From Pseudoneurospora amorphoporcata (lineage: Eukaryota; Ascomycota; Sordariomycetes; Sordariales; Sordariaceae), in contig MU859145.1 of NCBI GenBank assembly GCA_033297205.1, positions 62,001 to 126,000 on the forward strand: DNA of 64,000 nucleotides, given 5' to 3'. The notes under the pieces are model-generated. The model searched no databases. It was given only the letters and a program-made list of their open reading frames with translations, and had not been told where the DNA came from. Below are positions 45,657 through 56,383 of the stretch, piece after piece; position 1 is the stretch's first letter, and each line of letters begins with the position of its first letter. A program made the translations under genes and the position numbers.

Positions 45657-47060
45657 TTCCGTCTGTTGTTGTTACTACTGCTGCTATTATTGAGGGGAGA
45701 TGGAAGGAGTTGCGTGGCTGGTTAAGGGTAGTGGTAGTGGTTTATGTTGTTGTGGTGGTGGTGAAAGATCCGCAAGTAGGTTGCCAGCTGAGGACAGCAA
45801 GGACGCGACTGTCGAGGGATTGCGAGTGACAGTCGAGGGATTGCGAGTGACAGTTTGAATCACTCTGCTCGTTTTGTTGACCCTTCGCTAAAAAAAACAG
45901 GAGTGAGATGTCCTCTCGCGAGAGCAAGTTGTCGCTGCTGTCTGTCTACAAAGCTGTCAGCTCGGATGTGTGCGATACTGTTTGGTTTTGTTCTGGTTGA
46001 TAGGCGGGTTTGTAGGGAGATGGAAGGCAACTAATCTTTGTTGAGCAAGCCAGATATTTGTTACGGAAAAAGAAAGCCAGAAGCTTCAGGCAGAATGTGA
46101 AAGGTGGTGAAGGGTACCAAGGTTGAAAATATTTCTGAAAGGACAGTCGCCCGAGTAAAGTCCGTAAGCTGTCGCTCGTGTATCGTATCTTCTGGTTTTG
46201 TTTGCCTGCCTGACAGACTAGCTAAGAAGCGTGCCGTTTCCAGAGTTGGGACTATAGACCACACGCGGCCATCGCTAGCGACAGATTGTTGAGACGGACA
46301 GCAAGCAAAGCGAATGCTTAAGAAGGTTGTTGTCCGTTGAGGCGTGACGCAGTAGGAAGAAGCACGTGTGAGGATAGGAATTTGTCGGTCGTTGCAAACG
46401 CGTATTGCCAGAGGACGAGCAAGTGAATGGACACGACGGAATGGTTCATGACGGGCCGTTATCAGAATTTGCAGACCGTCAAGGTTTCGTTTTTATCGGT
46501 TATCGTGGGATTTTCATCCGATGTCTGACATTTCGCAGCACTCTGTAATCCTAGGTGTCGCCATGTCTTGCTACGAGGAGGAGAATATGTTCGACAGACC
46601 ATACTCCTTGGAAGCAGACGAGGGAAGGGTGATTGACACTGGAAGAGCATTCTGATGATATCTATCATGGCATGATGTGGGAACTTCATAATACTGTATT
46701 AGCATCTGGACTGTCGAGTTTAACTTGTGGACATTTCTTTTCCATAATCCCCGACGACCATCTTCTCGTTCACAAACATTGATGAAGAGGACATTGTGCC
46801 GGGCTGGCTATGAAGACGGATGGATAGATCGATAGTAACTACTATCACCTCGACTCTTTGATGAGCAGAGAAAGCAGAAAGCAACAAAACAAAGTACAGG
46901 GGTAAGCAAATAACGTACTTTTCTTTCTAGCACCACTGAATTTGTCCCAAACTCTGTCTCATGATATGCCGTGCCATCTTTCAACTGCTTGCTACCTCTT
47001 CTCTGATCATCGGCTCCGTCGTAGACGACAGACATTCGATGCCATCATGCCATAGACTGA
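45657..47060. other. Intergenic region, 1.4 kb
   Basis: Promoter side of the 1094-residue protein gene and 3' side of the phosphatase-like gene. It contains a 21-bp tandem duplication, listed separately. No supported gene. Confidence 0.45.
45811..45852. repeat. 21-bp tandem duplication
   Basis: Two perfect copies of GTCGAGGGATTGCGAGTGAC plus A, at 45811-45831 and 45832-45852, about 155 bp upstream of the start codon of the 1094-residue protein gene. Confidence 0.95.
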
Positions 47061-48266
47061 CTAGCTTCCACCCCCGGTCCCGTCGTTGTTATTTCTGCGT
47101 CCCAGCGGTATCCTCTCCACAAACGGCGCAAAGTTCCTATGATTCCTCCCCCCCCTTGTCTTGTGCTGATATTCTCTTGCCTGACGTTGCAGCTCCCGAA
47201 GTGCCTCTTCCGATGAGTCGCTGTCGGCGGTGGACATGTCAGCATCTTGGTTAGAATCACTATCATCATCCTCACTCAAAAAGCCCACAGCCGCCAACTG
47301 TCTCTTCAACTTGAACGTCCTCGTCTCGTCCGTAGCGAGCTCGGCATCTCTCTGGTTTGCCTCCTGGTCCTGCCACCGCATCCTCTTGGCCATCAAAATG
47401 TCCTCGTAGTTCTTGAGATAGCGCCGCGTGTCATCGTCCCACGCCACGCAGAAGCGGCGGTACAGAACGAAGCGGAGCGCATGGAGCAGGTCACAGCCCC
47501 AGACTTCTACCAGGTAGGCGACTACTACTGCGGCTGAGCGCTCGTTGCCTGTCTCGCAGCATACCAAAACTTTTCCCTGCTGGGTGCCGGAACTCCGCTT
47601 GTGGACTGAGACGAGGTGGCGGACGATCTTCTCGTTGAGGCGCGGGAACTCGCGGATGAGCTCTTGTAGCCCGCTGATGCCCACCGCTTCGACTTGCACG
47701 CCTAGCTCCTCGCAGACCTTCTTCGCTGGGGGCCCCAACGTCGGGAACGCGGGAACGCCGCCGTCCTTCTTTTGCTGTCCTTGTTGCTGCTGTTGCTGTT
47801 GTTGTCGCTGTCCTCCCCCAAGTGCCAACCCCCCAATCAACCCGGTAAGTCTCACCATCCGATCCCTAACCACCACCACCATCGTCACCTTTTCTTTTTC
47901 CATCCACGCCTTATCCCTAACCACGCTCAACGGCCCCAACCACAGGCTCGGGTCAACAATCTTTTGGGCCGACCGACGGGATGAGTACTCCCAGCTCGAA
48001 GCCTGATCTACCGCTTCCTGCGGTGCACCGCCGTGGGCGATTATCGAGCTGTAGTCGGTGTTGAGATCGAGGAGCGAAGGGTCCAGGTTCCTCGGGGAGG
48101 GGGTGATGGTGACAGAAATACGGCCCATGCATCGCGAGGCGGGGATGTCGACTGTGGGAGGAGAGGGCGGGCGGGTGTCGTAGGGGAAGGCGCGGGTTAT
48201 GGAGCTATGGCTGTTGTGAATGAGGGAGCCGGGGGAGGGGATGTGGGGGGCGTTTGGGTTCTGCAT
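47061..48266 (-). CDS. CX5R (dual-specificity) phosphatase-like protein
   Basis: A single 401-codon frame starting at ATG 48266. The segment GKVLVCCETGNERSAAVVVA contains the protein-tyrosine-phosphatase signature C-x5-R (Cys237 to Arg243) followed by Ser, in the usual beta-strand-loop-helix setting, and SLWLGPLSVVRDKAWM upstream resembles the start of a dual-specificity phosphatase fold. The usual His before the catalytic Cys is replaced by Cys, and the loop has CETGNER instead of CxAGxxR, as in divergent STYX-like members. A Gln run (QRQQQQQQQQGQQ) interrupts the domain. The C-terminus is acidic (EDDDSDSNQDADMSTADSD) and then basic. Function and substrate are unknown; catalytic activity is uncertain. 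Confidence 0.75.
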   Translation of the reverse strand: MQNPNAPHIPSPGSLIHNSHSSITRAFPYDTRPPSPPTVDIPASRCMGRISVTITPSPRNLDPSLLDLNTDYSSIIAHGGAPQEAVDQASSWEYSSRRSAQKIVDPSLWLGPLSVVRDKAWMEKEKVTMVVVVRDRMVRLTGLIGGLALGGGQRQQQQQQQQGQQKKDGGVPAFPTLGPPAKKVCEELGVQVEAVGISGLQELIREFPRLNEKIVRHLVSVHKRSSGTQQGKVLVCCETGNERSAAVVVAYLVEVWGCDLLHALRFVLYRRFCVAWDDDTRRYLKNYEDILMAKRMRWQDQEANQRDAELATDETRTFKLKRQLAAVGFLSEDDDSDSNQDADMSTADSDSSEEALRELQRQAREYQHKTRGGRNHRNFAPFVERIPLGRRNNNDGTGGGS

Positions 48267-49330
48267 TTTAGGGATGGGTTGGGGGATTGGAGCGAAGGAT
48301 AGTGCTAGTGAGAGATGTCTTGTTTGGTGGATCGAGAGAGATGTGAGTCGGCCGAGGATGTCTGCATGTGGTTTCTTGTCGTTGGAGTGGATATTTGGTG
48401 AGAGCTAGGTCAGCTCCTTGTTAGCTTGTTGATGAAGGAAGAACTCGGCTTGCAAGTGATTAGCTCGACTGGGAAGAATTCGCCAAGTTGCAGACCAAGC
48501 TCAGAAATGAGTGGAAGCGGTGCCGAGCTCTGCAGTTGATATGTGGTGTTCGAGTTGTAAAGGTGTAAAACAGGGTGGATCGTCGGGGTTGAGCATGGAA
48601 CATTACTTGTACTAATAACGTGGCAGGCGCTACCTGTAGGCGGTCTTATGAGGGCAGGCAGGTATAAAGGTTATTCCGCTCGTTGGCGCTTCTTGCATTT
48701 ATTTGAACGAAAAACTCGTCATCTCATTCTGTTCAAAGGTCAGGAGAAACAAAACTACCCAAGTGAAGCCAGTCCGATGGGCTGTGATGCTGAATGGAAG
48801 TCAAACATGCAATCAGTGCTTGAGGTTTTAATCATCATTCCTTAGCAATCTGCCGTGTGAATCACGCTGTTTCCTGTTAACAAACAAAGCGGCATTGAGC
48901 AACGGCAACTAAAATTCAGGCGGGGACAAAGAGGGGAAGGCCCCATGCGCAAGCAGTTGACCGCACTGTAGGCCCTGCAGCTTGCCCAATAGAAGTTGTG
49001 TTGATGCTCCTGAGAATGAGAGCCTCAAACATTTCCACCTCACCACTGCATCATGCTAAGAGTAAGCCCGAAAGGAAGCAAAAAGCCAAGGAGTCGTAAA
49101 CAGAAGAACACGGTAAAGATATCCAAGGTAGAACAATGCGTCGAGAGTCACACATCAACGGCTGTTGCATTCCGCTTTCCCTCTATTTAACAATACTCCC
49201 AACGCAAAAATACACTACACCATTAAAGAATCATACACGTTGCTTCGCGATGCCGTAGACTCCCGTCTCATCATCGGCTTCTTCTTGCCTGCAAGTTACT
49301 CAATGACCCTCCGTCTATAAAAATGCGCCT
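48267..49330. other. Intergenic region, 1.06 kb
   Basis: 5' flank of the phosphatase-like gene and 3' flank of the Spo7 gene, both on the minus strand. Nothing recognisable. Confidence 0.45.
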
Positions 49331-50677
49331 TCATGGGTTTGTGCCCTCCGGCTTCAAGCTGCTCTCCTTAGCCAGCGGCGACGGGTTCTCTGGCGTCACA
49401 GACCTAGATTCCACCTTCGGCCGACCTTTGATTGCCAAACCAGGAGGAGCCAGCGTCTTCTTTCTCCTGACCTTCTCCGGCGTGTGGCTCGAGCTTCCCT
49501 TTCTCGTCAGCCCGGGCTCATCAAGCTCGCCCCTTGGCGACGGCGTCGGTGTCGTGCTGCGCAAAGCACTTCCGTTCATGCTTCCCCTCCTCGTGCTACT
49601 ACTCCTAGTACGCCTGTGTTCACTAGACACGGCCGCGGCGCGAGGATGGAGTGCCTTTTCGGATACGGAGCTGCCGTGATGGTGATGGTGAGTTTTCTCC
49701 GAAACCGCATGCCGCCGCCAAGGAAGCCACCAGAACCAGCCGCCAGTTTGCTTGCGCAGCTTGCGATCGCGTTCCTTGAGCTTGCCCCTCAATAATGCGC
49801 GTCGCTCGTTTTCCTTGTCCCAGTACTCGCTCCTGTACAGCTCCCAGTTTTCCCTGAACGTGGGACTAAACGGCTTCGCCAGCAGCAGCAACTTGACGTA
49901 ATCGCCCCCGGGGCTCAAATCCTCTTCGTGTCCTCCCTTTTCCATGTCGTGGCTGCTCACATTCACAACCGGCAACGTCGGGTGTCCATGACCACTCAGT
50001 CCCAGCTCCCTATCGACCTCCTTCAAGATAGCCGGCTCCACATAGCGATAGCTCGACGTGGCGTTCGAGAACCAGCCGTACGTCAAGAACCAGCCGATTG
50101 TCCCCAGCGCCTCCTTCCACCACGGTCTCTTCATCAGCACCACCTTGCAGTTGAACCCGCGCAGGCCGCGGTTGCTAACCGTCAGCCAGCGGCGGGGCCA
50201 GCGCACGCCGCGCTCCCAGATGCCCGCGGCCCACACGAGCACGCCCGTCATGATGCCGCCCAGGAAGCAGACCTTCTCGCCCGTCTCCACGACCCAGTAT
50301 ACGCTGCCGCCGACGCCACTGCCGTCTTCGCGCGGAGCCAAGAAGAGTCCGTACCCGAACCCGGCCGTCCAGAGGCCCAGCAGAGCGAGAAAGAAAGTGT
50401 GGTGACGGCGGCGGGCGCGCAGCTCCAGGTATTGTGCTCGCAGCGAGGCTTCGAGGATGAGCAGGTTCAGGTAGATCATGGACGGCGACGAAGGCGCGTG
50501 GCTGAGCGGGTCGCTGCTGGCGATGCCATTGTGGCTGCCCTTGGTAGGTGTCGAGGGCGCAGTATTCGACGAGGCGATCGGGGTGGTGCCGCTGATGGCC
50601 CTGTTGAGGTTGTTGAGGTGAGGCAGGTCTTGGGCCATCGGCGCACCCTTGACGATGGAGTCGAGTGCGTCCGCCAT
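49331..50677 (-). CDS. Spo7-like regulatory subunit of the Nem1-Spo7 lipin phosphatase
   Basis: A single 448-codon frame from ATG 50677. After a Ser/Thr/Pro-rich start, PSSPSMIYLNLLILEASLRA and LRARRRHHTFFLALLGLW match the conserved Spo7/NEP1-R1 core. Two membrane helices follow, at residues about 93-113 and 131-151 (CFLGGIMTGVLVWAAGIW), then a conserved lumen/cytosol segment with KPFSPTFRENWELYRSEYWD. The long basic tail (residues about 330-448) is Arg/Ser-rich with a five-His run. In yeast, Nem1-Spo7 at the nuclear envelope/ER dephosphorylates the phosphatidate phosphatase Pah1 and so shifts lipid flow from phospholipid to triacylglycerol. It is divergent from the CGI-58-like hydrolase gene, which also acts in lipid metabolism. 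Confidence 0.92.
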   Translation of the reverse strand: MADALDSIVKGAPMAQDLPHLNNLNRAISGTTPIASSNTAPSTPTKGSHNGIASSDPLSHAPSSPSMIYLNLLILEASLRAQYLELRARRRHHTFFLALLGLWTAGFGYGLFLAPREDGSGVGGSVYWVVETGEKVCFLGGIMTGVLVWAAGIWERGVRWPRRWLTVSNRGLRGFNCKVVLMKRPWWKEALGTIGWFLTYGWFSNATSSYRYVEPAILKEVDRELGLSGHGHPTLPVVNVSSHDMEKGGHEEDLSPGGDYVKLLLLAKPFSPTFRENWELYRSEYWDKENERRALLRGKLKERDRKLRKQTGGWFWWLPWRRHAVSEKTHHHHHGSSVSEKALHPRAAAVSSEHRRTRSSSTRRGSMNGSALRSTTPTPSPRGELDEPGLTRKGSSSHTPEKVRRKKTLAPPGLAIKGRPKVESRSVTPENPSPLAKESSLKPEGTNP

Positions 50678-52387
50678 GGTTGTGACCGTGGCCGTGTGTG
50701 TGTTCCCTGCTTTTGTCTATGTGTCCCGGACGGTAACTCGGGGCAGCGCAAGGGATGCGCGCAGTGGACGAGGTACTCGGTGTCAGAGGAAATGGTTCCG
50801 TTGGTCGTCGGCCCGGCCGGGGAATCGGAGGATTTAGGTGTATTGTTATCGACAGTCGTCTGATTTTCAAGTGTCACGGCAGCATGTCTGCCCAAAGCGG
50901 GAAGGGTTTTGCGCAATGCGCGTTCGGGTGTCCGCGGGAAGCCCCTGAACTGTCACGGAATGCGTGGACTCGCTCGACCGGTGGCAGCCTTGTGCAACTC
51001 TTGTGTGATGTTTGTTTGGTCTGAAGGACTAAATGGAGTAACCGTCTGGAATCTGTTGAGAAGAAGCTAGAACGGACAGTGGAGGAGGCTCTGACTAGTT
51101 GACCGCTACCGTGGGAATCCTTTGCGTCTTTCCAGGCGTGTTTTTGGAAGGAACCGGACTCGGACACTGTTTTCCATGCCAAAAGTCCAGGGGGAATTGT
51201 CTTGACCGCCTCAAACCACTGCACGCACCACTTATACCTTTGTTTATTTGGTTAGTACTGGAATGGTTCCCGTCCTCGGAAGCCGAACCGTGGAGTATCT
51301 GGATGTTGGGGAGAAGGAATTCAAAGAAACCAGAAACAAAGGGGATTCTAGTGTCTGCGCCGTTATGTCATTGCTGCAGGTGGTCATGGTACTTGTAGGG
51401 TACCTCTTTTGACAGGCGAGACTAGCCGGATTTCTGAAGTACCTGACGCGTACCTTGACAAGAAGTGGGGAATTGCTGTTGCTGGGCTGGGCTTTTTGGC
51501 TCGCGGCTTCACATTCTCACATGCATGCACACAATGCAGCTTCTCCTGAAAGTCCTTTCAAAGTGGAAAGGCAGAAGGGCAAACCTATCTTCTCCGCGAT
51601 GGAAGCTGAGGACCAGTGATGATAATGGAATACCAGCCAGAGTTAGCCAATTGAACGCAACGCTCTAGATAGGTGTCAACAAACTTGGACATGATAGGCC
51701 GCAGCTACGGGCTTTTATCGAATCAGCAGTTCCGGAGCCGGAAAGTTGTTGAGACGTCATCACCTCAGATCTGGGGATGTTCAGATGCCCCTGTGGACGT
51801 TGATCAGGGTGTCGGGCCCTGGGGACGCGCTAATTCCGAGGGAAAATGCGGGCAATTACGGGCACTCGACCGCATCGGCGGGAACACGAACAACAATTGA
51901 CAATTGAATAAATCATTGAAGGAAGAAGCAAGGAAACTGGGAGGACAAATACTGTAATCGCCCATTCCCGTCCCCGGCGCCGATCCCAACGAATGATGAA
52001 TGGAGCCTCCGGATCTTTTCAGCCTTAGGTCGTTGGGAGGCGGGAACTTTGGCCACAGCTTCAACAAAACTCTGGCTCATATGGGGTCAGGGAGTGGCCA
52101 AGTAGAGCGGTCTGTTTCGCCCGCGGATCGTGTTTCGTCCAGATCGGTCATTGGTGCCATTAGTGCTTAACATGATATCCAAGCACAAAACACTATCTAA
52201 ACCAGGCCAGGCCACCATGGTCCATGTAATGCGATAGGCTAGGACGCATTCGCTCGCAACTTACAAATTATAAGCCACTTCTGCCATCGTTGGCTTGAAC
52301 ACCTCGTACAATTATTAATGTGTCAGCATCCTTCCAACTAATAAGGGGGCATCCGTCCGACGCGCAAACCTCCCTGCTGCCTTGAGA
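50678..52387. promoter_or_regulatory. 1.7-kb divergent intergenic region (Spo7 / CGI-58-like)
   Basis: Separates two divergent start codons and should contain both promoters. Small frames are unrecognised. No structured element seen. Confidence 0.45.
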
Positions 52388-54241
52388 ATGCTCAAGACAT
52401 ATCCTACAACCATTCCACTTCCTAAAAGACTGAAGCTCGTCTCCGCCGTTGGACGCTTCAACTCTACGACCACCTCGACGTCCTCTCCCGACCCGACTTA
52501 TAGTACACAACCTGGCTATCGCCTATATCGACGTCAACAAAGACCAGCCAGCACCACAATCACAACCACTTCCTCGACCATGTCGGCTTCCGATACAACT
52601 CTTCCTCCTCCGTCCTCGTCGCGGGCCACGCAGACACAGGCTGAGAAAGATTCTAAGTCTCGCGGTGCCGGCTCTGCCTTTTTCCCTCTTGGGTACAAGG
52701 AAGCCGCACAGCAATGGGCATGTTATCCTCTGTTCCGCTTAGTTTTACAACTTGTACGAGAACCGTTCCTCTCTAACACGACGTTTGAATCACAGTGGTC
52801 CAGCGTAACCGCCCGCCAAGCAGAGCGCAACGTCCTCTCCTTCATCCCCTACCTCCGCGAAGCGACCGCCGACAACGCCTCAACCGCCTCCCAGCTCTCT
52901 GACCTCGCCAATGCCGACCCCTTCGGCCACCGCGTATGGCGGCAAAACATGGTCCCCCTCTCCGGCAAAGACCGAGCACTAAACGAATTCTCGATCGAGC
53001 GAGTCGGCGAACAAGCCGATGACACTCTCGTTATGCTCCACGGCTACGGCGCCGGCCTCGGCTTCTTCTACAAGAACTACGAGCCGCTCAGCCGCGTTCC
53101 CGGCTGGAAGCTCTACTCCCTCGACATGTTGGGAATGGGCAACTCTGCGCGCCCACCGTTCAAGATCCACGCCAAGGATCAACAGGGAAAGATCCGCGAG
53201 GCTGAGGCCTGGTTCATTGATGCGTTGGAGGAGTGGCGACGGGCTCGCAAGATCGAGCGGTTTACGCTCATGGGCCATTCGTTGGGTGGTTACCTCGCCG
53301 TCTCGTACGCGCTCAAGTACCCCGGCCGACTGAACAAGTTGATCCTCGCTTCGCCGGCGGGCATCCCCGAGGACCCGTGGGCTGTCAATGCCGCGATGCC
53401 CGAGCCGGAGGAGTCCGCTTATGGCAACGAGTTTACGCAGGATCAGGAGAGCATCGTCAACCGCGAGACGCCCGAGGGCGGCGCAAATACTGCTTTCATC
53501 CAGGCTGACTCCAAGGATAAGAAAGCGGTCGCGTCTTCCATAAAATCCAACACCAACACCAACGGCAAAAAGGACACAGCGCCCCCTCGCCGCCCCATCC
53601 CAGGCTGGATCTCGTGGCTCTGGGACGCCAACGTCTCCCCCTTCTCCATCGTGCGCATGACCGGCCCCTTGGGGCCCCGCTTCGTCTCCGGCTGGACCTC
53701 CCGGCGCTTCAACCACCTGCCCCCCGAGGAAAAGGAGGCCTTACATACTTACTCCTACTCGCTCTTCCGCCAAAAGGGATCAGGCGAATACGTCCTCCCC
53801 TATCTCCTCGCCCCGGGAGCGTTTGCTCGTAGTCCCGTGATCAACCGCATTCAAAACGTCGGCCGTCAGATCATTGCCCAATCCCAGCCCCAAACACCAG
53901 AAGGAACACCGGCTGCGCCAATCCGCGAGGCCGGCTTCCCCATAGTCTTCCTCTACGGCGAAAACGACTGGATGGATGTCGCCGGTGGTTACGCAGCCGA
54001 GGAGAAGATCCGCAAAAGGGTGGAGCAGGCTTTGCTAGACAAGAGCAGGACGGAAGAAGAGAGGAAGAGGGAGAATGGAAGTGCCAAGGTGGTGGTTATT
54101 AGGAGGGCAGGTCATCATTTGTATATTGATAACCCGGACGAGTTTAATGAGGTTGTGAGGAAGGAGATGGAAGAGACCAAGGCGTGGGGGGCGAGGATGA
54201 GGAGGGAGGGGTTGCTCCCGCCGATGCCTGTTGAGAAGTAG
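52388..54241 (+). CDS. CGI-58/ABHD4-5-type alpha/beta hydrolase (Cld1/Ict1-like)
   Basis: Exons 52388-52717 and 52796-54241, 591 residues after removal of a 78 bp GC..AG intron (see findings); read without splicing it gives 617. A basic, Ser/Thr-rich N-terminus without acidic residues could be a mitochondrial presequence. Core: GYKEAAQQW spliced to WSSVTARQAERNVLSFIPYL, the oxyanion strand LVMLHGYGAGLGFFYKNY, the nucleophile elbow GHSLGGYLAVSYAL (Ser about 272), the acid-loop region FLYGENDWMD, and the catalytic His in AGHHLYIDNPDEFN (about 550), which also forms the HxxxxD acyltransferase motif of this family. Yeast relatives include cardiolipin deacylase Cld1 and lysophosphatidate acyltransferase Ict1. 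Start: first ATG in frame. Confidence 0.92.
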   Translation: MLKTYPTTIPLPKRLKLVSAVGRFNSTTTSTSSPDPTYSTQPGYRLYRRQQRPASTTITTTSSTMSASDTTLPPPSSSRATQTQAEKDSKSRGAGSAFFPLGYKEAAQQWACYPLFRLVLQLVREPFLSNTTFESQWSSVTARQAERNVLSFIPYLREATADNASTASQLSDLANADPFGHRVWRQNMVPLSGKDRALNEFSIERVGEQADDTLVMLHGYGAGLGFFYKNYEPLSRVPGWKLYSLDMLGMGNSARPPFKIHAKDQQGKIREAEAWFIDALEEWRRARKIERFTLMGHSLGGYLAVSYALKYPGRLNKLILASPAGIPEDPWAVNAAMPEPEESAYGNEFTQDQESIVNRETPEGGANTAFIQADSKDKKAVASSIKSNTNTNGKKDTAPPRRPIPGWISWLWDANVSPFSIVRMTGPLGPRFVSGWTSRRFNHLPPEEKEALHTYSYSLFRQKGSGEYVLPYLLAPGAFARSPVINRIQNVGRQIIAQSQPQTPEGTPAAPIREAGFPIVFLYGENDWMDVAGGYAAEEKIRKRVEQALLDKSRTEEERKRENGSAKVVVIRRAGHHLYIDNPDEFNEVVRKEMEETKAWGARMRREGLLPPMPVEK

Positions 54242-54999
54242 CTGGGCTGGGTCGAGTGAGTGGTCATATTGGATTTGGTAAACGGTTGGGTTTGGCTTAG
54301 ATGGCGTTGTTGGGTTTCTCTTGTCTATAATTGTTCCTCCGCTGGATGTAAATATATAGCGGCGTTGTGGGATTTTGATTGTGGTTATACGGGATGGATT
54401 GGGAAGGATATGGTTGGCCATGGGAGATGACCGTGTGTGGACGGATACACTCATGGAGTATATAATCAGCGGGGATCTAGGCATTGAAGGAGTTTGTTTT
54501 TGGGAGGTAAGGGAGTAGAGGCGCTTGAAGTTGTAGATAGAACTTTGTGTAGAGAGAGCTTATAAAAGCATATGGAGTAGGTACGAACGATATGGTTATG
54601 CAAGTTGATGGATAGAAGTCCTCCTTGTGCAAGCTTACAATCTCGATGATGAACAAATATTCATCTTGTATAACTATACGTTGGAGCAGTGCGGCACTGC
54701 ACAGGCATTTCACTGTTGAACCACTCAGACGAGTATTTGAAACAACCTGTCATTTTTTTGTGCCTCCAGTCAAAATACCATGGATAATAAAATAGCGCCA
54801 ATCAAAGAAACTCTTCCACACACTCGCTTAGATCAGGTTTTCCCTCGTCCCCATTATGCTGCCGCATCCTCCAAGGATGAAGAGACCTCCGCAAGGAGGT
54901 GAGCCGCTGAATTACTAATACGACCGCATGAGTTTGAGACGAAAGACCTCCCTCCCCCTTGCAGGATCTCACAACAACTTCCTAACCAAGTCACATCCC
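54242..54999. other. Convergent 3' region (hydrolase / Sec62)
   Basis: 758 bp between converging genes; both 3' UTRs expected. No coding region. Confidence 0.5.
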
Positions 55000-56383
55000 C
55001 TACTCATCGTCCCCAAGCTCCTCCACCTTTGGGGCAACATAGTTTCGCTGTGCTGCCGCCGTAGGTGTAGCAGTAGCAACTTGAGTGTCGGTAGCGGTAG
55101 TCACAGCAGTAGCCGGAGCAGGTTGGCCGGTAGTAGCGGCAAACGTAGCATTGGCCTTGGCACTTCCGGCAGGGGTCTTGGACTTGCTCTTCTTCTTTCC
55201 TTTCTTGGGGTTGGGCTGTTTTTGTTGTTCACAAATTGTCAGTATAAGCAACTCCTTAAGTTCAACAAGGGGGAATCGACAACAGAGAAGACCAAGAAAA
55301 AAACTCACATCATGCCAAGCCCAGACAGGCTTAAAACTATCCACGACACTGACGTCCTCCCACAAGTTCGGGAACAGCCAGAAACCCGGCGATAGCACAA
55401 AGTACGTGATGCAGAACAGGATAACGCGGAAAATGGCCATGGCGAAGAACAGACCCAAGAACATCAGGAAACCCCAGCTGAGGTAGTAGACGCCCTGGCG
55501 CATCTTGAGAGGCCACAGCGGGTACAGCACCACGGCGAAGATGACCAGCAGGGCGAGCGCCGCGTATACCTTGCGCATCACCTGGCTGCCCTCCCACAGC
55601 CACACGTAGTACATGTCGTCCTGGGCGTCCTGCTGCGGCTCGATCCGCACCGTCCACAAGCCCTTGACGCGCTTGCCGCCGCCGTGCGGCTTCTTGGTGG
55701 GCGGGTGGTCGTGGCCCTCGTGCGGGTCAATCTTGACGACGCGCAGGGCAAGCATTGACATGGGCAAAAGCTTGAAGGTGTTCTCGAGCGAGGCGCGGTC
55801 GGTGATCTCGGGCAGGAGCGGGTTCTTCTTGCGAGCCTTCTCGTAGGCGGGGGACTGGAGAGCACGGAGGGCACGTTTGACTTGAGAGATATGTCAGGTT
55901 GGCAAACTGGATACTTTGGGGTCTCAATGATTTCGCATATAGCTCACCTCTGAACATGTCCTTGCGTTCGCCATTGAGGATAACGGTACGGGGCTTGAGC
56001 TTCTGGCTGCGGAGGAACTTGGCGAGGGCGAGAGCTTCGGGCTTGGGAGGGCCGGGAACAATGGGGCGAGCTTGACCAGCCGGAGGACCATGCTGGTGCT
56101 GATGTTGATGCTGGTGCTGGCGGCCGCCTTCTTCCTGAGATGCTCCTTCTCCTTCTTGTTGTTGTTGTTGTTGTTGCTGTTGTTGCATCTGCATTTGTCT
56201 CATCATCATCTGCTGATGCTGTCTCTTGAGCTGCTCGACAAACTCGGGAACGGTCATGCCAGCCTTCTCAGCATCAATGGCAAGCTGTCTCTGGATCGCC
56301 TGGATCTGCTCGGGCGAGGGCATCTGGCCAGGAGGCGGCATGGGCATTTGCCCTGGGCCCGGTTGAGGAGGACCCTGATTCAT
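55000..56383 (-). CDS. sec62: Protein translocation complex subunit Sec62
   Basis: Three minus-strand exons, 56383-55948, 55880-55309 and 55215-55000; 407 residues. The N-terminal 115 residues are Pro/Gln/His-rich (Q10 run and QHQHQHQHQH). The Sec62 domain begins at PEALALAKFLRSQKLKPRTV and continues with VKRALRALQSPAYEKARKK, ASLENTFKLLPMSMLALRV, the conserved DDMYYVWLWEG and two membrane helices (VYAALALLVIFAVVLYPLWP and FLMFLGLFFAMAIFRVILFC, residues about 250-305), then a Lys-rich and Ala/Thr-rich cytosolic tail. Sec62 joins Sec63 and the Sec61 channel for post-translational import into the ER. Intron 2 (93 bp) is a multiple of three without a stop, but reading through it would insert a Leu/Cys-rich segment not found in the family, so it was spliced. 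Confidence 0.95.
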
